Below, one piece after another: positions 34,162 through 44,748 of a DNA stretch of 64,000 nt (its first letter is position 1; each line of letters begins with the position of its first letter). The notes below the pieces were generated by a model. That model was not told where the DNA came from and did not search any database. It worked only from the letters and a program-made list of their open reading frames with translations. The DNA comes from Phytopythium helicoides (Eukaryota > Oomycota > Peronosporomycetes > Pythiales > Pythiaceae): the NCBI GenBank assembly GCA_024867545.1, contig JANFNE010000052.1, positions 372,001 to 436,000 on the forward strand. Direction: 5' to 3'. A program made the translations under genes and the position numbers.

Positions 34162-35088
34162 ATGAAGGCCACGGCGGAGATTGACAAGCGGCAGCTCAGC
34201 GGCAGCGACAGCGACTCAGACAATGCGCTCGCGCTCGCTCCAGCCCCCGAGACCAGAGACAACACCAACCGAGCGTGCACGGGGCCGCACCACCCGTTCG
34301 TGCGTCGGTCGTCCACGCTGCTGCCGCTAGCGGCGATACCGGGGGCTCGACAGCAGGACGGCTCTCGATCGACGCTGAGCTACCGATCCGACAGTCCCAT
34401 GGCCAACGCCGAGGTCGTCGCCGTCTACGCGCAGCCGCCTGAATCGCCGACAGAGACGCCATACGCGAGAGCGGATGCTGCCTACGCCTTGAGACGCAAC
34501 GAGATTGCGGATGCGGCGCTGTCGAGTGGCATCACGAGACAACTCGCCGCACTCTATATCCACGTCGACCTTACGACTGTCGAGCGCGTGCGCTGGCTCG
34601 CGTTCTTCACAATCTTGTTGTACCTTCTGACAAGTTGGTTTTGCCACTACTACATCGTCGCGGGGCTCGGTGTCTTCACGGGTTTGCTGGGAATCGCAGC
34701 GTGCAGTCGACCACACTGCTCGCGCTTGCTGCCGTGGATCAAGACCTTCATCGTGCTCAACTACATCGTGATGGCACTGCTAGTGTGGGTTTTCATCCGC
34801 ACACTCGCGATTGACTTGCCGTACTCATCGTCGAGGTCGTTGAAGGATCACAACAACGACCAAGCGAACGAGATCCTCGTCATCCTCGTTGTTCCGATTG
34901 CCTGGCTGCTGCATTGGCGCACTCAGCGCCTCGCACGAATGTATAGACGCGAGTTCGACATGATCGAGGCAATCGCATACCACGATCGAAGCGCCGGGCT
35001 TCCACGGTTCAGACGTCCACCGAGCTCCACGAGCTCCATGTCGTCACTGTCGCCTTCGTCGTCGTCGAGTTCGTCCAGGTTGTATTAG
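34162..35088 (+). CDS. Four-TM membrane protein of unknown function, about 308 aa
   Basis: From the ATG at 34162 (MKATAEIDKRQL) an N-terminal hydrophilic, Ser/Asp-rich region of about 145 residues precedes four hydrophobic segments: WLAFFTILLYLLTSWF, YYIVAGLGVFTGLLGIAAC, TFIVLNYIVMALLVWVFI and ILVILVVPIAWLLHW. The C-terminus is Ser-rich (SSTSSMSSLSPSS). I do not recognise the family; the 4-TM layout resembles tetraspanin-type proteins but lacks their Cys motifs. The frame is intact. Confidence 0.55.
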   Translation: MKATAEIDKRQLSGSDSDSDNALALAPAPETRDNTNRACTGPHHPFVRRSSTLLPLAAIPGARQQDGSRSTLSYRSDSPMANAEVVAVYAQPPESPTETPYARADAAYALRRNEIADAALSSGITRQLAALYIHVDLTTVERVRWLAFFTILLYLLTSWFCHYYIVAGLGVFTGLLGIAACSRPHCSRLLPWIKTFIVLNYIVMALLVWVFIRTLAIDLPYSSSRSLKDHNNDQANEILVILVVPIAWLLHWRTQRLARMYRREFDMIEAIAYHDRSAGLPRFRRPPSSTSSMSSLSPSSSSSSSRLY

Positions 35089-35322
35089 AGTGTAAGATAG
35101 AGAATCCTACCATGTAAGTTAGGTACCGCAGCAAAGTGAACAAAGTGCGATGGCGAGTTTTGGTGATGCAACGGTGTATTGTCGAGATGCAAATGCAAAT
35201 GTGGAGCTCACACATTGCAGCTAGGGCTTGCTAGGAAAGAGAGAGAGGACTACGAGTTCTCTGATCTATCGATATCGAGACGACTAGAGGATGATGTCGA
35301 TGTGGACGCGGACTCAGACGAC

Positions 35323-37245
35323 TTACAACTGGCGCAGGCTGCGACCTGGCGCGACCGAGGTCGTGGCAGGAGTCTCGGATGGTGCAGGAGTTGTGGCAGC
35401 CGGAGTAGAAGTCGTTACAGCCGGTGTCTGAGTTGGAGTCGCCGTTGTCGGGGCGGGAGTCTGAGCAGGAGCCGCCGTCGTTGATGCTGGCACTGGAGTT
35501 GGTGCTGGTGTCGTCGACGCAGGAGCCTGGGTAGGCGCGCCGGTAGTCGCGGTAGGGGTAGCTGCAGTTGAGGCGGGTGTCTGAGTAGGAGTAGTTGTTG
35601 TTGCCGTTGGCGCCGAGGTCGCACTAGCGGAAGGCGTGGTCGTCGGGAGGTTCGTGGGCGATACGGTCGCACTAGGGGTCTGAGTGGGAGTCGGGGTTGT
35701 GTCTGCACCAGGAGCTCCATGCACGAAACCTGCGCCGTTATCCTTGTGATGGTGGTGGTGGAAGTCGTCTGATGAGTCATCGTCTTCCTGGCAAGTGGGG
35801 CAAGGGGCCCTAGTCGGGCATGGAGCCTGCGTGCATCCTGGGCACGGCGTCGGAGTCGGCGTTGGAGTCGACGTCGGTGTCGGCGTAGGCGTTTGGGTGC
35901 ACGGCGCATGCGTCGTCGTAGCCGGAGTGGGCGTGGAGGTTGGCGTGGGCGTGTGAGTGCACGGTGCGTGACTGGTGGCAGCGGGGGTCGGGGTCGGCGC
36001 CTGTGTTGGTGTCAGTGTGTGTGTGGGCGTCGGAGTTTGGGTCGGTGCTGGCGTTGGCGTAGGGGTGTGAGTGGGTGGTGGAGTAGGCGCTGAAGTCGAG
36101 GGCGGTGTAGTAGTTGGCACTGAAGTAGGTGGATTTGTGGTCACCGGCGTAGCTGTGGTGGAGGTTGGAGTAGCAGTGGTAGTGGATGGGGCGGCTGTGG
36201 TGGTCGATGGAGCGGCTGTAGTCGTAACAGGAGTCGCCGTAGTTGAAGCTGGTGCAGCTGTAGTCGTAACAGGAGTCGCCGTAGTTGAAGCTGGTGCAGC
36301 TGTGGTTGTTGCTGGTGCAGCTGTGGTTGTGGCTGGAGTAGCAGTGGTTGTAGCAGGAGGCGAAGTCGTGGTGGATGGAGTTGCCGTAGTTGTTGCTGGA
36401 GCAGCAGTAGTGGTCGCTGGAGCAGCAGTTGTGGTTGCTGGAGCACCCGTCGTGGCGTCTGGGGTAGCAGTCGTCGTTGCCGGGGTGGCAGTCGTACTCG
36501 CAGGTGCAGCCGTGGCCGTGGCTGGAGCAGTAGTTGCAGGTGTTTCAGTGATTGGTGTCGTAGACGTTGGTGTGGCCGTCGTACTGCTAGGTGTAGCCGT
36601 TGTGGTTGAAGGCACCTCAGTGGTTGTCACTGGACTAGAAGTTGTTGGGGATGGAGTACCGTCGAACGGTGTGCTTTCATCGGAACCTCCAGCTGGTGAA
36701 GGCGTAGTGGCCGCTGGTGTAGACGTCGTGGTCGCAGGCGCTTCGGTGGTAGCCGCTGGACTAGGAGTGGTCGGAGCAGGAGTGTTGAGCATCGCGGTCT
36801 CATCAGAACCTCCAGTGTTCTTGGTGCCTCCAGTCGTTGTAGATGATGGCGTGGGCGTGGGAGTAGGCGTGGATGTGGCCGGCGCTTGCGTACCGCAGCT
36901 AGGAGCTTCGGTAGAAGCCGTCGCACCCGTCTTGCTGCACGCTGTGTTAGGGAAGCAGCCGAAGATGCCGCCAGAGTCTGGAATAGATTCGCAGGACGCT
37001 CCATAGTTGAGTCCCGGCTGGGGTTCCGGGCAGGTTCCGTTCTCGATGCCAGCGCAGATGATTGGGCCCTTTGTCCAGAATGACGTTTGATTCTGATAGC
37101 TAGGCAGACCATGTACCTCAACTGCAGCCCAGCCCGTCAGGTCGGTTGGGACGGCCACGTGTGGGCACCTTGGGTCCTCGAAAGCTCGGACCGACGTCGC
37201 AATGGCGATCGCAGCGAGCACGAGAGCGACGTGAACCTTGGTCAT
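35323..37245 (-). CDS. Secreted threonine-rich mucin-like protein, 640 aa
   Basis: The ATG at 37245 starts a classic signal peptide (KVHVALVLAAIAIATSVRA). A Cys-containing N-terminal domain of about 100 residues follows, with CPHVAVPTDLTGW, CAGIENGTC, CESIPDSGGIFGC and CSKTGA. The rest, about 500 residues, is Thr/Pro/Ala low-complexity repeats (units such as TTTAAPA, TPTPTP, TTATP), with one Cys-rich interruption (CPGCTQAPCPTRAPCPTC), an acidic EDDDSSDDF and a His run. This composition predicts heavy O-glycosylation and an extracellular coat or adhesive role, as for zoospore or cyst mucins; that function is inferred. The opposite strand is open for 311 codons (Gly/Val-rich), a shadow of the repeats. 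Confidence 0.75.
   Translation of the reverse strand: MTKVHVALVLAAIAIATSVRAFEDPRCPHVAVPTDLTGWAAVEVHGLPSYQNQTSFWTKGPIICAGIENGTCPEPQPGLNYGASCESIPDSGGIFGCFPNTACSKTGATASTEAPSCGTQAPATSTPTPTPTPSSTTTGGTKNTGGSDETAMLNTPAPTTPSPAATTEAPATTTSTPAATTPSPAGGSDESTPFDGTPSPTTSSPVTTTEVPSTTTATPSSTTATPTSTTPITETPATTAPATATAAPASTTATPATTTATPDATTGAPATTTAAPATTTAAPATTTATPSTTTSPPATTTATPATTTAAPATTTAAPASTTATPVTTTAAPASTTATPVTTTAAPSTTTAAPSTTTATPTSTTATPVTTNPPTSVPTTTPPSTSAPTPPPTHTPTPTPAPTQTPTPTHTLTPTQAPTPTPAATSHAPCTHTPTPTSTPTPATTTHAPCTQTPTPTPTSTPTPTPTPCPGCTQAPCPTRAPCPTCQEDDDSSDDFHHHHHKDNGAGFVHGAPGADTTPTPTQTPSATVSPTNLPTTTPSASATSAPTATTTTPTQTPASTAATPTATTGAPTQAPASTTPAPTPVPASTTAAPAQTPAPTTATPTQTPAVTTSTPAATTPAPSETPATTSVAPGRSLRQL
35400..36870. 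repeat. Low-complexity tandem repeats encoding the mucin Thr/Pro/Ala domain
   Basis: Degenerate short units based on GTAGTT/GTCGTT GC GGAG (plus-strand view) run with few interruptions. Near-identical 36-base units follow each other at about 36206-36300 (the ...gttgaagctggtgcagctgtagtcgtaacaggagtc... pattern occurs twice), showing recent duplication. Confidence 0.6.
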
Positions 37246-38151
37246 GTTGGCTGGTGATGGCTGGGGAGGGTAAGGACTGGCTAGTGCAGTGGCTTGTGCT
37301 GTGGCAAGCAAGTTGTGGAATGAGCTGCAAGATCGGGCAGATCTTGCGAATCCGTTGCCAGACGGAGGCTAAGCGTGTACTGGTTGCAGTGCGAGTGACT
37401 AGAAACGCCCGAGCCGGTGGTCGTTTGACGCAGTCATGGTGTCAGTCTCCGCGAAACCCATAGGGATGTCTGGATTCTTGCTGCCGTTGCCAGACGCGCG
37501 CCGTAGCCACACGACCAGCTCAACAGAGGCCCAGTAAGTGTTCCGTTTCTTCATGGGTACCAGGGCGAGAACATTCCGCCCGCCTTCGTGCAAGCGCAGT
37601 TGCCAAACCTCGTGCTCGATGTCAGTGCATCAGCTAACATGAAACACTCGTGCGACGTGACATCCGCCAGCAGTTGCCGGTCTATTTCGGCCAAGCTCGA
37701 CCTGCGATCGTGTGGCGAATCGAAACCCCCGCAAGTCTCTACTCTTCGAGTCGAAGGCTTGAGTCACGCCGCTTCCTCTATGCGATCGTTCCGTGCAGCC
37801 ATGAGCCAGGCAACGCCACCACCTGCACCTCATCGCATCCTCCACCACCAACGAAACCAATATCAACCTCCACTTTTCTGCAGAGTCCAGTGCTCCGCCT
37901 CGAAGCAGCCGAAGCAGCAGTGGAAACAGCTCAATCAGCACGATCAGCATGGATCAACAGACCCTCAGCATGTCCAAAACCTCGGTCTCCAATGCTCGCC
38001 AAGTTGAAGCTGCCGCTGTCCGCCGCAACATCTAAACCCCAGTATGCCCCCATACTATCCAATCAAATCCCTCCATTTCCTCCTTTTCGTCCAATCCGCC
38101 TCCGTCGCTCGCTCCCCACACATTCCCCATACACTAGCGAGAAGAGCCATC
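37246..38151. other. Divergent intergenic region between mucin and LRR protein genes
   Basis: A 139-codon open frame at 37588-38007 has no recognisable motif and is not called. CCAAT-like ccaatcaaat at about 38058 lies 90 bases before the LRR start. Confidence 0.45.
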
Positions 38152-40362
38152 ATGCTGCTCGAGGTGCTGGACGGCAAGACGGACGTGCTGGGGCTCATCG
38201 TGGGCTGGCTGTCGTTCGCGGACTGGAAGGCGCTCAGTGCCACCAACAGGTATGCGGCGCGCTCGCAGCTGCGCCGGCTCGTCTTCTCGCAGTGCTCGCT
38301 GCGGCTGCCTCCTCCGCCGCCGCTTTCCTCGCCTTCCAAGCCCTCGAGCGCCGCCGGATCGCCGCTGCGGGTGCCATGGAGCGCGTACGTGGCCGGCTGC
38401 TTTTTGCGTGGGGCCGACAGGAACATGCTGGCGTGCGTCACGTCGGTGCGCATCCCGTACTCGTGCCTCAACCTGCTCGAGATGCTGCGCTTCCTGCCGA
38501 GTCTCAAGGTCGTGCGCTTCTGGGCGTACCCGTACGAGGAGCCAGAGGTGCCAGAGCACAAGCCGCTCAAGCACGGCAAGAAGCTGAGAGCTGGAGGCAG
38601 CAGCGCGGCTGGAAGAGAGCTCGCCAACGAGGAGCCTGCGATCAATGTCGCGGCGCTGGTCAGCCTCGCCCCGACCCTGAGGGAGCTCCACGCCGTGGAC
38701 ATGGACGTCGCGCTGGCCGAGCTGCCCGAGCTCGCAGACGGGCCTGCGCGTCTTGAAGTGCTGGATTTGTCGATTAGCGACCTGGATGAGCTCCCGCCGC
38801 CGCTTGGCATGCTCTCCAACTTGAAGTGGCTCAACCTGCGCCGCTCGAACGTCATTGACCTCAGTTTCCTCGAGAACTTGCCGGAGCTCATCTTTCTCGA
38901 CGTGTCTGAGACGAGAGCGACGGACTTCTTGCCCGTGCGCGGGCTCCACAAGCTCGAGTCGCTGAATGTTAGCCGCAATTGGATGGCGAGTGCGTCGTTC
39001 CTTGCCGAGCTGACAAATCTGAAGACCCTCAAGATGAGCAATGTTGGCGCGATGGATGCACTACACCTCCCGCTCGCCGAGTCGAGCAAACTCGAAGCGT
39101 TGCAGCTTCAAGGCACGCGATTGACCGATCTCGAGTTTGTGCGCAGCACCCCGGAGCTCAAGTACTTAGATATTCGATGGACGGAAACGGCTGACCGACG
39201 GCCACTTGCATCGTTGCGACAGCTCGAGCGCCTGCTATTTGACGTCATCTCTACCGCAGGAGGTCTTGGAATGGGCCGAGAAGTGGTTGCTGTGGGTGGC
39301 GGCGCCAACAATGACGATGGTGTTGGAGTTGGTCCTATTGGCGGTGGATTCGAACTCGCGAGCGACTGGCTCCGCAGCCTCCACAAATTGAAAAAACTGC
39401 GCGTGTATCGCCGCGACGACTTCGAAGATGACCCGCTGCCTTTCGAGGAGCAAAATGAAGAACAACGCCATCAAGAGGAAGTACAAGAACAGCAGTGGCA
39501 GGAGCAGGAGCGACCGATCCACCAGTTGCAACAGTCAGTGGCACCGACAGCTCTTGAAGTTCGACGTGTGGACGGCACTTTCCTCCTTGACCTGGCAAGC
39601 GAGGAGTTAAAGTCGGTTGACCTCCCGGCTCTTGTTGACTATACACCCCTAGCCTCGCTCTCATCGACTTTGCGGCATTTGCGGTTGCAGCAGTGGACAC
39701 ATGACGATTTGCAGCGAATTGCCAACCTTACGACCAGTGGTGAACTGTACGCTCTCCGACGCCTTTCTTTGGAGCTTCCTCCAACGCAAATCCACGAGCT
39801 AGTCGACTTGCAACCACTTGAGTGCTTCACACAGATCACCCAGCTGGAGTTGATTGACGCTCTTTTTGAGGATTTGTCGCCCATTGGCGCGCTTACGTCG
39901 CTCGAGACGTTGGACTTGTCACTACTTCACCGCGGAAAGCGTTTAGTTGCTCGTCGCCATGTTCAGCACCACACAACTTTCGAATTCCTTTCTCAGCTGG
40001 AGAATTTGCAGGATCTCAAGCTTACGGGCCGAGTTGATTTCAAAGACGCCAGTGTTCTCACTGGGCTTGTCAAGCTTCAGAGACTGTCGTTAGGCGCTAC
40101 CAAGGTGGAAGATGTTAGTCCACTGGCGACTCTAACGTCGCTGGAGCTCCTTGACCTTATGTCAACGCCATTGACGAACGCTGATGCACTTGAGACGCTC
40201 GAAAAGCTGGAGGAATTGTGGCTCCCGGACATGGTTGACTGCGAGGTGTTCCGTCGTGGTCTCGAAGGACACGAGGCTGGCGGCCCCGTCAAGTTCCGTC
40301 GCCTGCGTGCGATCTGGCATCCGAATGACTACAACTGCCTCTGGACTGATCATAAATTTTAG
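38152..40362 (+). CDS. Large leucine-rich-repeat protein with F-box-like head, 736 aa
   Basis: From the ATG at 38152 the first 45 residues (MLLEVLDGKTDVLGLIVGWLSFADWKAL..) resemble an F-box, suggesting a substrate receptor, but this is weak. The rest is about 15-20 LRRs of the SDS22/internalin type, with repeats of the form L..L..L.LS.T....L..L..L..L (LEVLDLSISDLDELPP, LKWLNLRRSNVIDL, LEALQLQGTRLTDL, LELLDLMSTPLTNADAL). An insertion rich in Gln/Glu (about residues 420-465) and Pro/Ser patches interrupt them. No signal peptide or TM segment, so cytosolic. The frame is intact for 2.2 kb, in contrast with several neighbours. The open frame extends 36 codons upstream to 38044, but the ATG at 38152 sits right before the conserved-looking head. 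Confidence 0.75.
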   Translation: MLLEVLDGKTDVLGLIVGWLSFADWKALSATNRYAARSQLRRLVFSQCSLRLPPPPPLSSPSKPSSAAGSPLRVPWSAYVAGCFLRGADRNMLACVTSVRIPYSCLNLLEMLRFLPSLKVVRFWAYPYEEPEVPEHKPLKHGKKLRAGGSSAAGRELANEEPAINVAALVSLAPTLRELHAVDMDVALAELPELADGPARLEVLDLSISDLDELPPPLGMLSNLKWLNLRRSNVIDLSFLENLPELIFLDVSETRATDFLPVRGLHKLESLNVSRNWMASASFLAELTNLKTLKMSNVGAMDALHLPLAESSKLEALQLQGTRLTDLEFVRSTPELKYLDIRWTETADRRPLASLRQLERLLFDVISTAGGLGMGREVVAVGGGANNDDGVGVGPIGGGFELASDWLRSLHKLKKLRVYRRDDFEDDPLPFEEQNEEQRHQEEVQEQQWQEQERPIHQLQQSVAPTALEVRRVDGTFLLDLASEELKSVDLPALVDYTPLASLSSTLRHLRLQQWTHDDLQRIANLTTSGELYALRRLSLELPPTQIHELVDLQPLECFTQITQLELIDALFEDLSPIGALTSLETLDLSLLHRGKRLVARRHVQHHTTFEFLSQLENLQDLKLTGRVDFKDASVLTGLVKLQRLSLGATKVEDVSPLATLTSLELLDLMSTPLTNADALETLEKLEELWLPDMVDCEVFRRGLEGHEAGGPVKFRRLRAIWHPNDYNCLWTDHKF

Positions 40363-40677
40363 CTGTTTGTGGCAGGAGCAAGACCTTCCCGGTAAACACG
40401 GAACGATCTTTACCCAATGCGTAGACTTTACTCTTCCAACGACCTTGGCTACTGAATGGAGATCTCGACACTTATTCTCACATTCTAAATCAATTCCAGA
40501 GTCGACAACAGCAAACCAGAAACCATTTGTTCAGCTTCAAAACACGTTCGTCTATGTTATCGGTAAATATGAGTCGCAGAAACTCGAATCGAGATGTGCT
40601 CGATACCATTATAGATGTTCAACGATGTACTCGAAGGCATTCCTTTGGCCCTTTCAGTCGGTCTCATTCTTGGTAGT

Positions 40678-42072
40678 CTACATCTCCAACTTGTCCACCT
40701 GGCGCCACGTCATGCCCAGCTTCATGGCGACTACACAAGCATGAGAAGCAGCAACGAGTGCAAATTCGATACTTATCTGTTCATCCTGTAGCATCAACCC
40801 CACGAGCGAAGCAAATGCGAAGACGAACCACAGCAGCGTGAAAGTGTCCACTGACTCTGATAGGAACGACAGGAGACGCAAAACTGCCGACTGGATAAGA
40901 AAGACCACCCACTTGATCTTGGTAGCGATGTTGATAGCCATCAAAACTTGATCCTCAAGCCAATGATAGCCCACCAGCTGCCCGATAATTGTCTTCCACT
41001 CGTGATCATACTTCGCGGCTTTCGTAGGAATTTCGATTTGGTCGGCGTATGGCACAGCTTGCTCACGTACAATCCAATTTAGCCCGTCCTCGTAGCCCAG
41101 GTCGAACACCCACCGCAAGTTTTGCTCTGAAGGCGGGTACATTGACCACCAAGCGGGAACGTAGCGGGATGGCTGAATATCCGCTCCTGCGAAGATGTTG
41201 GGACTCACCGTGACGGTCTTGAGCTCACGTCGCTTCGGCTTTTGAGCATCCGAGTCATCTTCGTCACTGCCACTATCTTCATCTTCGAACTCAGGGAATA
41301 CTGGTTGGTTTTCTGTGAAGCCTCCGTCGATGACCCATTCGTCATCGTGCTTGAACGGTAGACCAACAATTGGCGTGGCACAGCAAGAAGCGAGCAACGT
41401 GTTCAGCAAATGGTCAAAGTCCCTGAATTGTGACTTCTTGCGAGCCTTCCACGCCGTCAGCGACGTGTAGACAACCGTGCAGCACTCGCTGATCTTGTCA
41501 AGCTTCGAGGCGTCCGTGTGGCGGGTGATTGCGCCGATCAGGTACTCGCGAACTTGGAACGGACCCTTGAGCGACCAGTGAGCCCTGGGGAGATACTTCT
41601 TGATGGTGGTCTCAACCATGGCGTCAAAGTCGTTATCAGCAGCAATTCCGACAATTGCGAGACTGCCAGCTGATGTGCCAATAAACCGCGCGTCGTGATG
41701 CAGACCGTGCTCACGGAGCGCTTTGGCTACACCGTACATGTAGACCATGAGCCAACCACCTCCGGAGAAGGAGAATCCGAGCTGCGGCTTGGACGTGTCC
41801 TGTTCCTCGCCAAACTGCGAGTCGACTGTCGATGGTGCCGTGTAAAGCAACGAGCCAGCCAATCGACGTGACGATCTTCGGCTCAGGCGCTGGTGGTGGC
41901 GATGGTGCTTCGTGTTGCTAGAGGTTTCCTGTTCGGTGTGTCCATGCGTCTTTTGTTCCTTCCGAAGCAGCTTCAGCTCCTTTCGCAGCTCCTTTTGCTC
42001 TCGCCGGAGAGCCCTGTGCTCGCGATGCCTGTGCACGAGTCTGTCGACGACTGGTACGCGGAAATGCACCAT
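40678..42072 (-). CDS. Patatin-like phospholipase 1, 464 aa
   Basis: Patatins are acyl hydrolases with a Ser-Asp dyad. Motifs seen: oxyanion-hole FSGGGWLM, nucleophile GTSAGS (GxSxG) and catalytic DGG (VIDGGFTENQ). The head starts MVHFRVPVVDRLVHRHR and is Arg/Lys/His-rich. The C-terminal third has hydrophobic segments (VVFLIQSAVLRLLSFL, LLWFVFAFASLVGLML) and a further one near ALVAASHACVVA, so membrane association is likely. Single exon, intact. The lid-like region contains a variable acidic insert (FEDEDSGSDEDDSD). It shares start, core and tail with the two further copies at 45502-47184 and 47581-48981, so this is a small local family. Confidence 0.85.
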   Translation of the reverse strand: MVHFRVPVVDRLVHRHREHRALRREQKELRKELKLLRKEQKTHGHTEQETSSNTKHHRHHQRLSRRSSRRLAGSLLYTAPSTVDSQFGEEQDTSKPQLGFSFSGGGWLMVYMYGVAKALREHGLHHDARFIGTSAGSLAIVGIAADNDFDAMVETTIKKYLPRAHWSLKGPFQVREYLIGAITRHTDASKLDKISECCTVVYTSLTAWKARKKSQFRDFDHLLNTLLASCCATPIVGLPFKHDDEWVIDGGFTENQPVFPEFEDEDSGSDEDDSDAQKPKRRELKTVTVSPNIFAGADIQPSRYVPAWWSMYPPSEQNLRWVFDLGYEDGLNWIVREQAVPYADQIEIPTKAAKYDHEWKTIIGQLVGYHWLEDQVLMAINIATKIKWVVFLIQSAVLRLLSFLSESVDTFTLLWFVFAFASLVGLMLQDEQISIEFALVAASHACVVAMKLGMTWRQVDKLEM

Positions 42073-42762
42073 GGCTTTGGTGAACTACTACAGATGAGTG
42101 GCTGTTGGCGTTGGCGATGCTGCTCTGCTCGGTGCGAGGAAAATCGGCAAGTGAGAAGGTCGAAAAAGAGAATTCCTGTTGAGCTCAAATGGAGGAAAGC
42201 AAGGGCGAGAGCAGTCGATAGCTCTGGATATTTGTGAGGGGTTTCAACGGGATCAGCTTGCACTGAAGTGAACTATGCAGACGTACAATACTCGTAGTGA
42301 ACAACGCGAATCACTGGTGATCCTATCAGCACCTGTGATATTGTCAAAAAACCTGTATCAATAAATAGTTACAATAATAAAATATTCAGTTGTGTAAATA
42401 ATTATGTTAAAATGACTGTATAAAAGGATTATCAAGTATCTAGAGATATAAATAAGAAGTCCTTATTCGGGTGGTTTATTGACTGCCTCATATATTTGAG
42501 CTGATACACGTGTGGGCGATCATCACTGATGGTCCCCACTTCTCACTTCGGCGAAGTCATATATTTTGACCATGCAGGCCAGCCATTTCCCGAAGCTTCG
42601 AGCTGTCAAGCTGAGAGTCTCAACTGATGTATCCCCAGAGACCGCACAGCAAATGGATTCACCCGCCGATCAACCCCAGTGATGGTGCCCTCCTCACACT
42701 CTCTTCAGCCGCGCAGCTGCTTCAAATGCGGTTAATTACAGTAACACCATCCATTGGAGCTC

Positions 42763-43450
42763 TCAGTACGCTTTGTGACTCGCCAACATCATAGTTTTCA
42801 ACCAAAGCTTCATGATGATGTAATTTGTCGGCTTAATCGGATTGAGTCGCGGTGGCTCCATCAAACTGCAAGAAGAAGGTAAGCTATCCTTTGACTGCAA
42901 CGGAGTCCGCAAAGGCAAAAAGTATTTGCTGAGGGTTTCAACTGCGATCTGGATGAGAATTCCGACCTCTGGATGAGTTAATTGGCTAACTCCAACCGAC
43001 AAGGTTTTGCTTGGATCAGAATTACGATGGCGAGCTGATCGCACAGCCCCGTTGCCTCTGCAATTAGAAGAAAAAAAAAGAGATAGTAATTAGATGGGTC
43101 CTCAGCAAACTGGAACTTACCACATCGAAGCTGATCTGGACGTGACATGATCCGCCTCGCGCCATGACCATGATATCCGAGACGGTCCACTGCATTAGAT
43201 ACCGAGCCGATGATATCCGATACTTCAACTTGGACACTTGACGACCATCAACAATATTCGCGCCGTCCCGACAGAGCTCAATTCGGTTCATACCATAGCC
43301 TGACTGCATTATAGTAGACAGCATCGCCACAAAGCCTCGGGTCAACCATGAAGACAAAATTTTCCTTGGGTCGCTGCATTCAGATCCCATGGATAGCCAA
43401 GCAAAGCTTGACGGAAAAATCTGGATATGGTCATCGTCGACGGTTAGTGA
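42763..43450 (-). pseudogene. Possible remnant of a spliced gene
   Basis: On the minus strand an open frame running from about 43450 to 43124 reads like a coding exon (FAWLSMGSECSDPRKI, YLMQWTVSDIMVMARG) and ends in a GTAAGT donor near 43120. A poly-pyrimidine tract and AG acceptor follow near 43062, then a second open block (SQLTHPEVGILIQIAVETL). The reading phase does not match across the splice, so a base is missing or the gene is decayed. I do not recognise the product; START-type domain proteins are one possibility. Confidence 0.25.
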
Positions 43451-44748
43451 GCACGCCTGCTTTCTCGAGTCAGTACCTACTCGTACTGTTCGCTTCTGGT
43501 TTCATGCCCTGCCAACACTGGGGTAGAGAGCAAAGTGATTTGGAAGTGGTTTTCCACCATCGCTGTAGAGCAAATCTTATCTCATTCTACTGGTATACCT
43601 CGACTGGTCAACAGCGCATGTTTCGTCAATGTTGTTGATTCGTGCTGCCTTGGCCATAGTCAGTTGGTTTGCAGTATGGAGGGGACCAACCCCATTGCTA
43701 TCAGCGATGGTCAACCATTCGAACCACCTGCATGCCTAGATGGTCATGTAGCCCCCTTCTCGTCTAGCGCGAGCTCCACAGTGCATCGATGCTCACAACA
43801 TGGCCGTAAACAGACATCTCGAGCATAGGGGTTATGCGTCCTTGTATGATTTGCACAGCTAGGCAAGAAAATGAATCTATCATGTAGCTGATCGTCGAAA
43901 CGGAAGGTCCTCAGTGCTGTCGCTCGCGAAATATGTGCCACTGTTGTTGACTGACCTTGTCGCGGCGCGACCGAGTCGCAGAGACGAGTCTGGCGGCTCG
44001 AGTTGAAGCGTGACGCGCTGCCTGGTGGCTCTGAGTGGTGAGCTGATTGTGAGCAACTCGATTTGGACCTCGCGATCTTGCGGTTTCCAGGACGCAGCTG
44101 GGTTTTGACCTGTCGAGAGGCCTACGGTTTTCTCGCGTCACTCGCCCGCGAAGTCGCACGTTTTGAAAACGTAAGTGCTTCCCTCTCGTGTCCACGAGGC
44201 AACGCAATGAGGGTCAGCCAATGCTGATCAACTCGAAATTTGTTGACCTAGTTAGGCAATGGAGAGCTGTGTCAAACCCAAGCAAGATCACAGAATCACA
44301 GAGTCCGAATCCTGGTCCTACGATGGTGGATTTTTGAAAGGTTGGGCTCCTCTTCAAGTCGCCCTCGCACAGTGGACGCCGAGGTCTCCCTTGTGGATCT
44401 GTGTTGTACATCACCCGCTTGCAGTCAAGGCTCTCAACTCAAGATAGATCAAGTGGACGCTTCAGATCCGAGGGAGCTATCCTGAAGCTATGTCTCGCGT
44501 CAGCTGCAAACCGTATGCCAAGCGCACACGCCAGCTTTGGTTAGGCGCGCGTAAGCTGAGAACGCCACCAAATGCATCGAATGGCGTATGGCTGGGAGGC
44601 GATAACAAGGAATCTCGCTCGCTCGTTGCAAGCCTTGGTCATTAGGAAAAAGCTAGCCTGCTTCCACCTCTACGCGTTCGGCGATGCCTTGCTGCCTCTA
44701 CGTTGCAGCACATTCGGTCATCAAGTGGCCATGTCGCGGATTCACTAG

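Noticed and set aside
36071..37006. 311-codon plus-strand open frame, Gly/Val-rich
   Set aside because: Exact antisense of the mucin Thr/Pro/Ala repeats; repetitive sequence leaves the opposite strand open.
37650..38756. 368-codon plus-strand open frame overlapping the LRR gene start
   Set aside because: Runs in another frame through the clearly coding LRR gene; Ala/Arg-rich shadow.
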